Of a stretch of DNA of 64,000 nt, positions 36,901 through 43,645 are shown piece after piece. A program made the position numbers and the translations under genes. How positions within the stretch are numbered: the stretch's first letter is position 1; each line of letters opens with the position of its first letter. Source of the DNA: Notospermus geniculatus (taxonomy: Eukaryota; Nemertea; Pilidiophora; Heteronemertea; Lineidae); NCBI GenBank assembly GCA_002633025.1, contig NMRB01000664.1, positions 111,432 to 175,431 on the forward strand, read 5' to 3'. A model generated the notes under the pieces. The model made no database searches. It saw only the letters and a list, made by a program, of their open reading frames with translations, and was not told the DNA's origin.

Positions 36901-39341
36901 TCAATAATGACTGGGTCCGCTATATGCACTGAATTGGGCCGTAGTGACTCCTATTGGTCAACTCGCTGACAGCTCCTATTGATCCGATTTACTACGTGCA
37001 TTTTTGTAGTTCATCTTACTGCCGCTAGCTGGCTCCCTCTACGTCGGCAGTCAAATACTAGTAACGCATTTTGAGATCCAAAACCGAAAGATATTGCCCG
37101 GCGAGCACTAGTTGTTTTTGTTTTGATTAGCACACAGCGCCATCTGTTAATCAACGGTGACACTACGCTATGGCACAGGCCCCTGGAGAGCTATCAGTGA
37201 GTTTAGAACACGTGTCTAACAAAAAAACACTAGTTCGTAAAAAAAAACCACCCGAGCTCACGAATTCGTGAGCTCGGGGTGTCTTTTTAGATACGTGTTG
37301 TATTTTTTAGATACGTTTGGGTAGGTTCGTGTTCTAAAATCACTGATAGCTCTCCAGGGGCCTGTGCCATAGCGTAGTGTCACCGATGATTAACAGACGG
37401 CGCTGTGCGCTAATCAAAACAAAAACAACAAGTGCCCCGGGCAATATCTTTCGGATTTCTCCCTTTAAATGTGATGTCACAACAGACATGACAGCACATA
37501 GAAATGACAGCTGTGCTTCATCAGCTGTAGTTTCCTAATCGATGAAGAGTTGTATACATGTTCGTCACCCTCGGGTCGGAGGTATAGGAAAATTGACCAG
37601 GATTCCAAAGCAAGGACAATAATATGTCCATATGAAGCATTTCTGTGCTCGGGGTTTGTGTTGTTGGCAATACGTTGTGACTAGCACGGGAAACATGTAC
37701 ATGCACATGTACATGTACATGTATATTTGCTTATTTTCAAATAAGCTGCAATGACATCACTAGGCAAATATGTTGTTAATTCTGATAAAACTCGTTACGA
37801 ATCTTCATGCAGCATCAATCCCATCAAACAATTTTTTAACCGCACATGCACCGTAGACAATATGTCATTAGGGAGGTTTAGAAATCAAACGATAAACGTA
37901 AACTTTGCGACAACGTTATTTTTCATACTACAGATTAACCAGATGTTATATTGCATTTTCGGTACAAAAATAACGTTGTCGTTAAAGTTTACCTTTATCG
38001 TTTGATTTCTAAACCTCCCTAATGTCAACGCATCCTTATGTTAGGTTTTCCAGTGCAAATATCAGCATCTTGGCTATGCTACGGTACGCCCGATCAGTCA
38101 CGCCTTGAACAAGTCGTCTAAAGTTTTGAGTAGACAAATCGAACACGCGACAAAGCCAGCTCCCACGATAACAGACGGGGCGCGTTCTGACCGTCTGACC
38201 TCAGCTCGACCACATCCTGTACACGACACCCCCACATTTTTTTGTCCATCACACACTGGAGTAAGTCAACCAAGACGATCATTCATAGATAGGCCTATCT
38301 CCTGTCTTGATCGCTCCCAGTGGTCACAAATTTGCCCCTAAACGTCTCATTAATCATTCTTCTGTTTACCATTCCAGAAAAGAATGTCATTGATGTTTTA
38401 AACATCTGAATTCGAGATCAGAGAAGATCGGTCTCATTCATGATCGGCGGGATCGTTTATCTATACTTGACTTAATTTGACTTTAATCCTTTAATGACAT
38501 TAAATGGTTTGTGTACTTATTCTGGTTTTTCTTCCGTCTCTCATTCCTAGGACTGAAAAATTCCCAAGAGGCGCTCAACTGGTCAAAGAGACGAAAATGT
38601 TAATCACGGAAGGTCATGTCTAATGGTTAAATCATCTTTGCCACTTGCCATATTCCTGAATTTCATTATTCTGTCCAAAGCCATTCAAAATAAAATCGAA
38701 GTTGATCGAATACTTTTTCCTGACTTCATTCACATCCTCGATCAGCATGGAAATCTTAATTCTTATCAAGAAAATGAAAATCTTACACTTCGCATTCGGA
38801 TAATAAGTAGTGAGGTTTCGCAAATCTGACGAAACAGAAGTACGAAATACGAAGGACTTCATTTCCATGACGTAGTGTATTTCAGAAGAGATGGTTGGGA
38901 CCACAAATGTCGCCTTCTGCAAGAGCGTCTTTTAGCGTAGATGACGTTAGACCGATAGAGTAACGATGTTTTCTACATTTTCAGTGGACCAAGCTCGGTC
39001 GAAGGAGCTAGACGATCCACTACTAAAATTTACAAGGATACAGGTACATTTACAGTGTATTGTATATCTTTTCAGTTTGACTGAAGATTGGCATCATCAC
39101 CACTTGAAGATTTCCTTGCAATGGGTACAACTGACGTTCAAGGAACCGTGCAGTCAGTTGTACTTCATTGTACTTTGCCTGCTAGCCAAATACACCCCAC
39201 ATTCTTTCAGAGAAAATGATCTTACCTTGTAATGTTCTAGGGCATCCAAAGCTCTAGTGTAGCCTTCTTGTGAGTAGACACACAGAGAGGACAGCAACTC
39301 AAAAATCTGCTTTTTGACGCCAACATTGCTGTTATCGAGAG
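13236..39341 (-). CDS. INF-group formin (INF2/FHDC1-like), spliced gene model, 5' and middle incomplete
   Basis: Formins nucleate and processively elongate unbranched actin filaments. Twelve exons are joined on the minus strand: 39341-39226, 26156-25997, 24625-24458, 23603-23518, 22899-22799, 22306-22236, 20104-19997, 18911-18841, 18647-18527, 18385-18221, 17281-17200 and 15982-13236. Every junction has AG/GT boundaries and matching phase, except between exons 2 and 3. Order of domains: DID fragment, missing part, FH2 knob to C-terminal helix, DAD/WH2-like motif, disordered basic tail. The FH2 knob ([19 protein letters not shown]) and following [13 protein letters not shown] resemble vertebrate FHDC1. 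The DID and DAD-like motif resemble INF2, which also acts on microtubules and organelle actin. Missing in the window are the start codon, the DID start and end, FH1, and the FH2 lasso and linker. Introns carry many transposon remnants. The family assignment is firm; INF2 versus FHDC1 orthology is inference. Confidence 0.93.
16757..16915. repeat. GTGTGATAGAATCTAAT family, palindromic copy
   Basis: TAGTAGAATCTAATATCTCC and its inverse GGGAGATATTAGATTCTACT form an inner hairpin (to about 16832). A second end, GGGGACATTAGATTTTATCA then CACCTG, follows at about 16890-16915. The CTCTAGAGAGACC and TGTGACAAACAATGCAGGGG words recur inverted at 50330-50390. Confidence 0.65.
17022..17161. repeat. Inverted repeat with GGCG-AAG-CGCC centre
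   Basis: GAAATTGATACCGGA and TCGGTATCAATTC bound a smaller hairpin, GACCTAAACCC then TCGGCGAAGCGCC then GGGTTTAGGTC. It lies in the last intron, about 40 nt from the donor of exon k. The AAG triloop recalls the TTC-loop cluster at 5.1 kb. Confidence 0.65.
17200..17281 (-). CDS. Formin exon k: charged post-FH2 helix
   Basis: This 82-nt exon has 27 codons plus one base. It reads [20 protein letters not shown] then AADAKKK, followed by G of an Ala codon completed by exon l. It is the Lys/Glu/Arg-rich helix that follows FH2 in most formins. The acceptor is ACGTTTCAG and the donor G/GTCAGT. Runs of A in the codons make it easy to miss in a homology search. Confidence 0.9.
17320..17640 (+). repeat. 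Dispersed repeat family F, copy 1
   Basis: GGTATGCTTCAGGATCCCTC, GGAACCAATATGCGA-AAGACTG, then GAAGTTCGACGCGTTGTGAT, TACCATACTTCAAC and CCATGCTAATTG occur in the same order at 21356..21805 and 44115..44540. Part of the family also lies inverted at 54800..54980 and 61120..61260. A (TG)n run is at 17709-17731. Confidence 0.75.
18221..18385 (-). CDS. Formin exon j: FH2 C-terminal part
   Basis: This 165-nt exon has 55 codons, phase 0 on both sides. It reads [20 protein letters not shown] then [20 protein letters not shown] then [15 protein letters not shown]. The motif FxCED....L.ECF..F..FC.RF.KA is typical of INF1/FHDC1-type FH2 ends. The acceptor is CATTCCAG. The donor is GAG/GTGAAT; reading through it meets a stop about 11 codons later, which supports splicing here. 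Confidence 0.94.
18527..18647 (-). CDS. Formin exon i: FH2 coiled-coil segment
   Basis: This 121-nt exon encodes [20 protein letters not shown], then [20 protein letters not shown], after the last base of a split codon. It forms the long FH2 helix with heptad-like spacing of I and L, as expected for the FH2 coiled-coil. The acceptor is TCCCAACAG and the donor CAT/GTAAGC. Confidence 0.92.
18841..18911 (-). CDS. Formin exon h: FH2 helix after the knob
   Basis: This 71-nt exon has 23 codons plus CA of a split Gln codon. It reads [20 protein letters not shown] then EAS. The phase is continuous with exons g and i. The acceptor is TTTGCAG and the donor CA/GTAAGT. It corresponds to the FH2 segment E...P.LL.F...L..V..A. 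Confidence 0.92.
19554..19890. mobile_element. TTAA-flanked MITE, AGGGATACTCCACTCATTGT ends
   Basis: TTAA-AGGGATACTCCACTCATTGT at the left and ACAATGAGTGGAGTCTCCCT-TTAA at the right are inverted copies with one mismatch. 337 bp with TTAA duplication. An ambiguous base follows at 19895. Confidence 0.8.
19997..20104 (-). CDS. Formin exon g: FH2 knob
   Basis: This 108-nt exon has 36 codons, phase 0 on both sides. It reads [20 protein letters not shown] then [16 protein letters not shown]. In FH2 domains this segment (G.A.GFK...L.KL.D.K....  .L.HF) carries the conserved lysine that contacts actin. The form GGYAG-AAGFK followed by KANKP-MN is closer to vertebrate FHDC1 than to INF2, which reads more like YGSHTGDADGFK at this place. 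That comparison is from memory. Confidence 0.96.
20513..21340 (+). repeat. Interspersed composite element, apparently full-length copy
   Basis: Starts GAAATGGTCCATGGACCACG. Then come two or three diverged units, each with GTTACGCCACCT-GCGG or similar and GGGTCAAG-CGTTCCTGAGTT. The downstream unit holds TTTGACCTCTGTGACCTT, GGCCACCTGGAGGCC, a (GAC)n-like stretch GGACGACGGACGCTGCACCA and the 3' end GGTGAGCTAAAAAA. The 3' A-run suggests retroposition, but no tRNA, 5S or 7SL head was seen. Confidence 0.75.
21356..21805 (+). repeat. Dispersed repeat family F, copy 2
   Basis: Starts GCATGAGGTATGCTTCAGTG directly after the composite element. Shares GAAGTTCGATGCGCTGTGAT, CATGCTTCAACTCATTGTTT and CATTGAAACGTCC with the copy at 44115. 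Confidence 0.75.
22236..22306 (-). CDS. Formin exon f: FH2 domain, core LxxGNxMN motif
   Basis: This 71-nt exon reads [20 protein letters not shown] then MNS. The element VLxxGNxMN is the most conserved signature of FH2 domains, so this exon is the best single anchor of the family assignment. The acceptor is AATTTCAG and the donor TCG/GTAAGA, phase 0. A tRNA-derived SINE lies just upstream in the preceding intron. Confidence 0.96.
22390..22518 (-). mobile_element. tRNA-derived SINE (head region)
   Basis: On the minus strand the order is GGCCTAGTGGTTAAGGCGTG (A-box-like, about 22492-22511), about 50 nt, then GGGTTGGAGTCTGG (B-box-like, about 22434-22447). The spacing and sequence fit a tRNA-derived pol III promoter. 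It does not fold as an intact tRNA, so it is a SINE head and not a tRNA gene. The tail is unclear and may extend toward 22310. Confidence 0.65.
22799..22899 (-). CDS. Formin exon e: FH2 domain
   Basis: This 101-nt exon starts with the last base of the split Asn codon and reads [20 protein letters not shown] then [13 protein letters not shown]. This matches the FH2 pattern in which N/Y-x-x-R-x-E is followed by a helix ahead of the core. The acceptor is GTTACAG and the donor G/GTATGT. The split codon G plus AT gives Asp at the junction with the next exon. Confidence 0.93.
23060..23240 (+). repeat. Dispersed repeat family H, copy 1
   Basis: Contains GATAAACAACGTCCATTAAT, GGCCCTATTCCTCTCCATA and CCCATGAATAAAAAGTGTTA then CATCCTTATT. 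The same order occurs at 28790..29185 (interrupted) and 33340..33505. Confidence 0.7.
23518..23603 (-). CDS. Formin exon d: FH2 domain
   Basis: This 86-nt exon has 28 codons plus 2 nt. It reads [20 protein letters not shown] then ILQLLDVA, with AA of a split Asn codon. It continues directly from LPAQDE, as in the conserved FH2 block E...L..F.GD...L..A..F...L. The acceptor is TTTTTTCAG and the donor AA/GTGAGT. Confidence 0.94.
23845..23997 (+). repeat. Dispersed repeat family I, copy 1
   Basis: CCTAGCTACGATAGAGGGCA, GCACACCGAAAC, TACAATGGACG, TTTTGTGTGGGAAATTGATC and GACACCTATTGAGGCAG occur in the same order, on the same strand, at 63178..63338. Confidence 0.8.
24013..24375. mobile_element. 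Inverted-repeat element with mariner-like start
   Basis: GGGTGATTCAAAAAAAGTTC opens the left side, a form common in mariner TIRs. Arms GAACTTTAAGGGTTAATAAA with TTTGCCACTTG pair with CAAGTGGCAATGTCAT and TTTATTAACCCTTAAGGTTC. 363 bp, non-coding, 80 nt from exon c. Confidence 0.7.
24458..24625 (-). CDS. Formin exon c: FH2 domain, start of the visible part
   Basis: This 168-nt exon has 56 codons, phase 0 on both sides. It reads [20 protein letters not shown], then [15 protein letters not shown], then [16 protein letters not shown]. This is the conserved FH2 stretch in which a D..R....NI.L..F segment is followed by a helix and the LLK.LP..DE motif. The acceptor is TTTTTTCAAG and the donor GAG/GTAGAC. 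Family FH2 domains begin about 100 residues earlier with a lasso and linker containing a conserved tryptophan, and that part is not upstream of this exon in the window. Confidence 0.95.
25606..25961. mobile_element. hAT-like MITE, CAGGGTTCTTC ends
   Basis: CAGGGTTCTTCACCC and its inverse GGGGAAGAACCCTG bound 356 bp with repeated GACTTTTTAATGACTTT words. CAGGG ends resemble hAT elements, but the flanking 8 bases do not match, so the target duplication is not confirmed. It stops 35 nt from exon b. Confidence 0.65.
25997..26156 (-). CDS. Formin exon b: DID segment
   Basis: This 160-nt exon encodes [20 protein letters not shown], then a segment with [19 protein letters not shown], and ends in RVRNEFI plus one base of a Gly codon. 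INF2 has the same order: a variable helix, then LLSVINAVILG, then RTQLRNEFIG. The acceptor is TTTTGCAG and the donor G/GTGAGT. The entry phase is 0, matching the previous exon. Its outgoing phase 1 has no matching exon downstream: the next recognised exon begins in phase 0 inside FH2, so at least one exon is missing between them. Confidence 0.9.
26306..26422. repeat. Palindrome carrying two perfect TGACGTCA sites
   Basis: TACGTTAACGCTAACGCTAA at the left returns inverted as TTAGCGTTAGCGTTAACGTA. Inside, TGACGTCA occurs at 26343-26350 and 26384-26391. It lies 150 nt upstream of exon b within the intron. Confidence 0.75.
26693..26772. repeat. Internal fragment of the CAGGCCCCGTATTCAT MITE
   Basis: AGTGAGATGCTTATCTTTTG, GTTGAACAAAGGATAAGTG and CACTTAGACTTACGTAG match the arms of 34111..34223 and 56213..56322, but the terminal CAGGCCCC parts are missing. 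Confidence 0.6.
27275..27402. mobile_element. Fold-back element, TAGGGAGG superfamily, family A, copy 1
   Basis: TAGGGATGTCTAGAAATCAA then ACGATAAACGTAAACG returns inverted and ends AACCTCCCTA. The arms are near-perfect and the loop AT-rich. Confidence 0.8.
27493..27646. mobile_element. Fold-back element, TAGGGAGG superfamily, family A, copy 2
   Basis: TAGGGAGTTTAAGAAATCAA then ACGATAAACGTTAAC returns inverted as the end TTAAACTCCCTA. It is only 90 bp from copy 1. The middle carries CAACGTTATTTTTTGTACC and its inverse. Confidence 0.85.
27707..28654 (+). repeat. Interspersed composite element, long copy
   Basis: Starts GAAATGGTCCATGGACCATG; three successive GTTACGCCACCTGG-GGCCAT units follow, then TTTGACCTCTGTGACCTTGA and GCCACCTGGTGGCC. 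A long (GAC/GGA)n-like tract GACGACGGACGACG lies before GGACGCTGCACCATTGTAAT and the end AGTGAGCTAAAAAA. Confidence 0.78.
28790..29185 (+). repeat. Dispersed repeat family H, copy 2 (interrupted)
   Basis: Begins GTTGTTTCATAAACAACATC and ends CAATAAAAAGTGTTACATCC then TTATTAGATTCGG. Between them, about 200 bp with a GTTTTTATCGTCATCATAAT segment has no match in the other copies and may be an insertion. Confidence 0.65.
29190..31670. other. Long-intron stretch without recognised exons
   Basis: Part of the 13-kb formin intron. AT-rich, with repeat family G at 29775 and TACATG-rich runs (29630-29680). No frame resembles the missing DID, FH1 or FH2 parts, and exon order would exclude them here. 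Confidence 0.5.
29775..30010 (+). repeat. Dispersed repeat family G, copy 2
   Basis: Shares GGTATTTTCAAAGTGTTA, CTTGCCTGATACGTACTTCA, AGAGTCAAGCCCTAATTCTC and ATGTATTCAGATA with the copies at 10150 and 55655. Confidence 0.75.
31676..31958 (-). CDS. Possible isolated exon, unknown protein
   Basis: A minus-strand frame reads [20 protein letters not shown], then a Cys/His-rich stretch ([20 protein letters not shown]), then [13 protein letters not shown]. It is followed by AAG/GTGAGA, a good donor, at about 31711. The last part resembles the first strand of a PH domain (VIKxGxLxKK), but no following PH exon was found at lower coordinates. The upstream acceptor candidate has a weak pyrimidine tract. 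It lies inside the long formin intron on the same strand, so it would be a nested gene or an alternative exon. It may also be a chance frame. Confidence 0.2.
32355..32491. mobile_element. Palindromic MITE with AAGATGGCTGC arms
   Basis: TTTCGCTAGCAGCCATCTTG then CCAAAACTAGGTCAT returns inverted to end in CAAGATGGCTGCTTGCGAAA. About 137 bp. Confidence 0.75.
33310..33515 (+). repeat. Dispersed repeat family H, copy 3
   Basis: GTGTTTCATAAACAACATTC, CGTTTTATGTGTTTTGAAAG and GGCCCATGAATAAAAATTAT occur in the family order. Confidence 0.7.
34111..34223. mobile_element. Palindromic MITE M1, CAGGCCCCGTATTCAT ends, copy 1
   Basis: CAGGCCCCGTATTCATAAAA then GACTTAAGTCTAAGTATGA returns inverted; the outer 19 nt are an exact match. 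The central CTTATCCTTTGTTCAACACA is conserved in 56213..56322. Confidence 0.85.
34535..34645. repeat. Imperfect palindrome with AAATGCTTTTACTT arms, copy 1
   Basis: AGTAAATGCTTTTACTTGAA and AAGTAAAAGCATTTGCTCAC are inverted; the same arms occur at 52380..52492. Confidence 0.65.
34742..35302. mobile_element. TTAA-flanked MITE, AGTCCCAGCTTCAT ends
   Basis: TTAA-AGTCCCAGCTTCAT at the left and ATGAAGCTTGGACT-TTAA at the right. About 561 bp. The open frame across it is AT-driven and has no recognised domain. Confidence 0.75.
35800..35951. mobile_element. PIF/Harbinger-like MITE with TAA duplication
   Basis: TAA-AGCGGGCCATACACG at the left and CGTGTATGGGCTGCT-TAA at the right. Inner arms ATCAATATTATTGCACAATA pair with TATTGTGCAATAATATTGAA. 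A TAA (TWA) duplication fits Harbinger. Confidence 0.8.
36100..36193. repeat. Inverted repeat with GGGTAAAGTGGTACAATTCT arms
   Basis: The 28-nt left arm GGGTAAAGTGGTACAATTCT-AGCCC returns inverted as GGCTAGAATTGTACCACTTT-ACCC around about 40 nt. Confidence 0.8.
37084..37453. mobile_element. Long fold-back element with a perfect central palindrome
   Basis: CCGAAAGATATTGCCCGG opens the left arm and returns inverted at 37453. The arms are about 150 nt, including TGGCACAGGCCCCTGGAGAG then CTATCAGTGA and its inverse. The centre, around 37250-37280, is a perfect palindrome about CACGAATTCGTG. No frame. Confidence 0.85.
37869..38021. mobile_element. Fold-back element, TAGGGAGG superfamily, family A, copy 3
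   Basis: TAGGGAGGTTTAGAAATCAA then ACGATAAACGTAAAC returns inverted and ends AACCTCCCTA. Flanks on both sides carry TGTCA next to the TTAGGG/CCCTAA ends, a candidate 5-bp target duplication. Confidence 0.87.
38808..38965. mobile_element. Fold-back element, TAGGGAGG superfamily, family D, truncated copy
   Basis: TAGTGAGGTTTCGCAAATCT then GACGAAACAGAAGTACG matches one end of 48679..49081 and 57745..58138. The far arm is missing after a GACCGATAGAGTAACG segment. Confidence 0.75.
39226..39341 (-). CDS. Formin exon a: DID armadillo-repeat segment
   Basis: This 116-nt exon encodes 38 complete codons after a 2-nt split codon, including [18 protein letters not shown] and ALDALEHYK. From memory of the family, this lines up with the INF2 DID stretch around KKQVFELLAALC and TLDALDHYK. 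The acceptor reads TTTCCAG before CTCTCGAT and the donor is AAG/GTAAGA. It ends in phase 0, which fits the exon at 25997..26156. An upstream exon must supply the first base of the split codon, but I could not find it at higher coordinates in the window. The 13-kb intron that follows is the longest in the gene. Confidence 0.88.
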
Positions 39342-39464
39342 CTGGAAATAAAAAGACGGAAGCATTAATAACAGCATTGGCTAAGTCAGAGATAAGATAA
39401 TCTGCATGAAACGATGACAAAGTAGTCACATCGAGATTGAGTTATCCGCAATACAAGCTCAACA

Positions 39465-39800
39465 TTTTCTTAATAATGATAATACAAATTATTTATATAG
39501 CGTCTCTATTAAAATGAATTGTCAGTGGCACTTCACAATAAATAACAGGAGACAAATTAAAAATATTGCCTGAAAAGATGAGTTTTCAAATTAGTTTTAA
39601 AAGCCTCAAAAGATTGAGTATTTCTTAAAAGGAGAGACATGTCATTCCACAGCTTCGGTGCACAGGCCGTGAATGCCCCCTCCCCTGCAGACTTTTTCTT
39701 AGGTGACCTCGAGTCAAGGACAATGGAGTCAGAGCTCTTTCCTTTTTTAATAAGAGTGCAAGTAGTGTAAATGTACGTAATAATACTGCAAGTGAATGCA
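39465..39800 (-). mobile_element. Non-LTR retrotransposon (L2/CR1-like) 3' end remnant
   Basis: The minus-strand frame ending at TAA (39557-39559) reads AFTACAPKLWNDMSLLLRNT then QSFEAFKTNLKTHLFRQYF. This is the standard C-terminus of LINE reverse transcriptase proteins (AF...AP.LWN.LP, then F...LKTHLF). Downstream, CGCTATATAAATAATTTGTA and a TTATTATTA-like 3' end follow. The copy is 5'-truncated, only 125 nt from formin exon a, and the rest of the reverse transcriptase is absent. Confidence 0.85.
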
Positions 39801-40664
39801 CATCAGTTATTTCGGACACGTCGTATTTTTTATCTGTCCAGACACATATCAACTGGCAACTTTTTACTTCAAGCAACAAAATGCCCAGAGAGCATTTCCG
39901 TGGAAGAACCACGCCCTGGGACACAGCTAATACCATAAGAACCATCCCAAGTCCCAGTGATGCAAAACCCGAGACTGAGTGGATTCAATCCTTGATGTTT
40001 TTGCAAAATATTTCAAATTGCTGCATCCGTCAAATCTTGTTAGTCGGCTTATGACCACACCCGCCACAGATTCTCCCAACTTAAAATTTTGCGCAGTGAT
40101 GAAGCCCTGGCCCGACCCTGACTACAGTCATCCCTGGCGCCCGGAGTCCGGACGCGTCTCTGAAATGGTTCGACCTTGCCATGCCGAGTCATGCTGGGCG
40201 CCTGGAGGCCGGCCGCCTCTCGTGATTGGTTTTTCTATTTGCCGATCCTAATTTGATCAATGTTGATTAGGCTGTGACAATGACATCTTCATTGATTTCA
40301 TCACACTAACTCACAGGATCAGAGTGGTTTAAATTTCACGTATCTGTTAAAGAAAGGGATAGCTTCACAACTATACCATTTCGATGAGGATTGACGTTAA
40401 TAGATAAGTACTCGGGACGTTAAGATATCCTACAATGTAGCAGCAAATCTATCGTTTTTACTGGTGAATTAGCATTTGCTGTTGATAAGGGAATGCGAAT
40501 TTTGAATTGGACTGGTCTTTTCTACGGAGCCTTCATCTAGAACCGGTGACTATAGGGGCCTAATTACACAATCGTACTAGTATCGTTTTCTTCTCGACAG
40601 CCCCCGCAGACCAGAGATATCGGTTTGATATTGTTTCATAGTGGGCGGGAAGATTCCACACATC

Positions 40665-40998
40665 GCTGTGACCTTGAAAAGTAGGTCAAATCAAAAACCC
40701 CTTATGTGCCATGTATCCTCATTGGATGCACCTTTATGATAAAACTTTGGAGATGATCCAGCCATTGGTTCAGGAGTTATTGGACTTCTGTGTTTTCGGT
40801 TTTGGCCACCTGGTGACTAAGGCAACAATCGAATCTGACCGAAAGTGGTGTTGTAGGTCATCTGACCTAGGGCTATGTGCACAAAAGTTTAAGGTCAATA
40901 GCCCCGGCCGCTACGAAACGTGCCCTGCTAACGGACGACATTACAACGGACGACGGACGCCACATCACGACGTAAGTTCACCCAGGTGAGCGAATGAG
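40665..40998 (+). repeat. Interspersed composite element, 5'-truncated copy
   Basis: GTGACCTTGAAAAGTAGGTC to GGACGCCACATCACGACGTA and GGTGAGCGAATGAGG. A shorter fragment of the same family (GTGTTTTCGGTTTTGGCCAC then CTGGTGACTAAGGCAAGAAC) lies at 45398..45450. Confidence 0.75.
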
Positions 40999-42055
40999 GC
41001 GTGAGAAGTGAGACGTGAGCAGATCATTTCTGATGTAACAGCGGCCTACTATGCTTTTTCCGTCCGATCAACTGATTGTAATCGGATCGAATATATAGCA
41101 GTTACTCGAACTAACGCTACTGACTGGTTTCGAACTGACCCATGTGATATTAATGTGCTATATCGTCTGCAGAAATAAACCTCCATTGACTTACAAATAA
41201 GACTCGCCTCCATCGCGAAATAATCCTGATCCGTTTATTCCTCGTGTATGTTTCAATCCCTAAGTGACCTGTACAAATGGTAAAGCTTCATCAGCTACGT
41301 CTACTTTTGTAGGATATTGGAATGTTTGATATCCAGTCAAAATAAAGGAAACATACCAAGAAGACCTCTCTCGGAAATCCATAAGCACAACTGATCTAAC
41401 GCTTTGATTTGATAATATTAATATTGGCCTGGCATCAAATACCACGAATCCAGGCATTTGTCAAAATCTATTAGGAAATTCTGTTCAAATTAATGCATAA
41501 TAAAATATAAAGCGATGTAAAATAGCTTGCTGTAAAGTTATTGTTATGCGTTGATTGGTGTGTACTTACACGGAATTATTAGATTGGTTCATCTAAGTGT
41601 GTGAAATAAATGCGGCAGAGGTACCAGAAAGGGTGGACTCCGCCTCTTTTTCAAGCATTCAGTTTTCGCAGGGCTATTATTCCACTTCGATTGATGCTTT
41701 CATGCCAGAAGCGCCGAAATCAAATTATTAAAATTTTACAATAATTGTAAAATTTAAGTTGCGGAAATAACTAGACAAATGTATTGACTGTGTCAGTTGA
41801 GGTCTGAACTTTGACGTACATGTAGCAAAACAGTTTGTATTTCCCAGTGACCCAAACAGAGCGGCTACTGGTTGGGGCATTCAGACAGTAACAACTGTCA
41901 AAAGGTGTACAGGCCAAATGAATTCCTGTCGCCCATTCCTTCAGATCGGAAGTTGTGTCTCCGAAGCAGAAAAAAATGTACGAAAGGAAATAGGCAGGAA
42001 AGGGAGGTCAACAAGAGGAATGACGTAATGAACGAAGAAGCTGCCCGTCGATGGC
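40999..42055. other. Non-genic stretch
   Basis: No recognisable exon of the expected upstream formin DID on the minus strand. Short frames only. Repeat content is not recognised. Confidence 0.4.
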
Positions 42056-42235
42056 CACACTCTTAGCCAAAAAGGTTCTTCAGGGTTTCTTTGTGCCTCA
42101 CCAGAGGAACCCCAAGGTTCTATATAGAACCTTCTGTAAAGAACCCGACAGGGTTCCATATAAAACCTTTCTGTCGCCAAAGAACCCATAAAGGTTCCAG
42201 ATAGAACCCTTTTCTGACGTAACGGCTCTATCGTC
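42056..42235. repeat. AAAGGTTC-rich repeat
   Basis: CACTCTTAGCCAAAAAGGTT opens a region with many inverted and direct copies of GGTTCT/AGAACC, including AAGGTTCTATATAGAACCTT, an exact palindrome. It resembles the GGTTCTATATAGAACC repeat type seen in many animal genomes. Confidence 0.6.
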
Positions 42236-42247
42236 GAGAATACATGT

Positions 42248-42310
42248 AGCGTCGAGAAGAGCGCCGAGAAGAGCGTCGGGAAGAGCGTCGAGAATAGCGG
42301 CGAGAATAGC
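42248..42310 (+). repeat. 12-bp minisatellite
   Basis: About five diverged copies of GCGTCGAGAAGA (GCGTCGAGAAGA, GCGCCGAGAAGA, GCGTCGGGAAGA, GCGTCGAGAATA, GCGGCGAGAATA). Confidence 0.8.
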
Positions 42311-43645
42311 AACTTGATTCGAACCTTCGAGTGGCATCAGTGTCGAGTACCAAATCATTGGAACCAATCTGAATACCTGTTACTCACTAACCATGCTAAC
42401 GAGTAGAATGATTGGCTGATGGGAGAGGTGAGGGTTAAGGTCAGCCTTATATCATTACGCACGCGACAGCACACTTGAGGTATTGGAGATTTGTCTTTTC
42501 AGAAAAAAAATAATTGAGATATCTTCAACACAACAGTCAGTGATATTGCGCAAAAGCTGGAACATTCCGGAAGAAAATAGAGCTGATTCACATACGGCCC
42601 AAAAGAGAACACAACGCTGGTGAAAGAAATTGTTTATTCATCATTAAGACATCTTATTGATGAGAAATATCTGGTTTTCTTGTGCAATATTTGATTCATG
42701 GCACCGTGTGCGTCAGGAGGGAAGACTCATCATCTTCATTAGCGATCTCCTAAGAAATCTTTTCCAGTGCATTAATGAGTAATACATTCGGCACAATGTC
42801 AACAATGTCTATCATTACCCTGAGAGTTGCATGTGTCTGTCATCTACATGTACATGCACTAGGATAGTTTTGAATGTATATACAAATGTATACTGGGTGT
42901 TTCATTCTGCAGTTAATACGAACTTGATGCTTTCCACCAATTTTCCTGGTGGATCTTCATAAATTACACCAAAATCGCAGTTGTAAGGTCACAGAGGCCT
43001 GGCATTGCCTGGGTCCAGCTTCTCCTGTTGGTGATGGCCGGCATTGTTTACCAAACAGCAGGCTGTTGATATCTTTGAATCGACGTCCTGACGCTTCCCC
43101 GTGTCAAGAGTCAATGAATTCTCTGTTACCCGACAACTGCGATTTTGGCGTAGGCCTACATGTATGTGTTCTTATTAAATTGTAAGTGTACAATGTACAT
43201 AAAAATTAAATCTGCTTTATTTTTTGAATGAGTGAACTACCTGTTTATCCTTGTCAAACAAGCAACATAATTAGCTATTTCAAATATCGTATGTACGAAG
43301 GTCGCAGGAGGTGGGATGGAATGTCAAACTTGCACAGGTCCTGAGGGATGGTGGAGGAAATGACTCTCCATTGTCCGCTGATAGCGGGGAATTTACCAAT
43401 GTTTAAATTTGTCAAACGTTACCAATGGCCACAATTAGAATAAAAAAGATTTAAAACTTTTTCAAATTCCTGAGGTGCTTTAAATTTACTTAGGTTACAT
43501 CGAGATATGTGTGTTCTCTTTATTTGAAAGTCAAATCACATGCCACCATAACATTACATGTATGTCAGACTTGGAATCGCGCTATTTTTCACGAAACGAT
43601 TCAGGGGAAAGTGGTAACAAGTTAAGGTCTGAACCCTTCATGACC

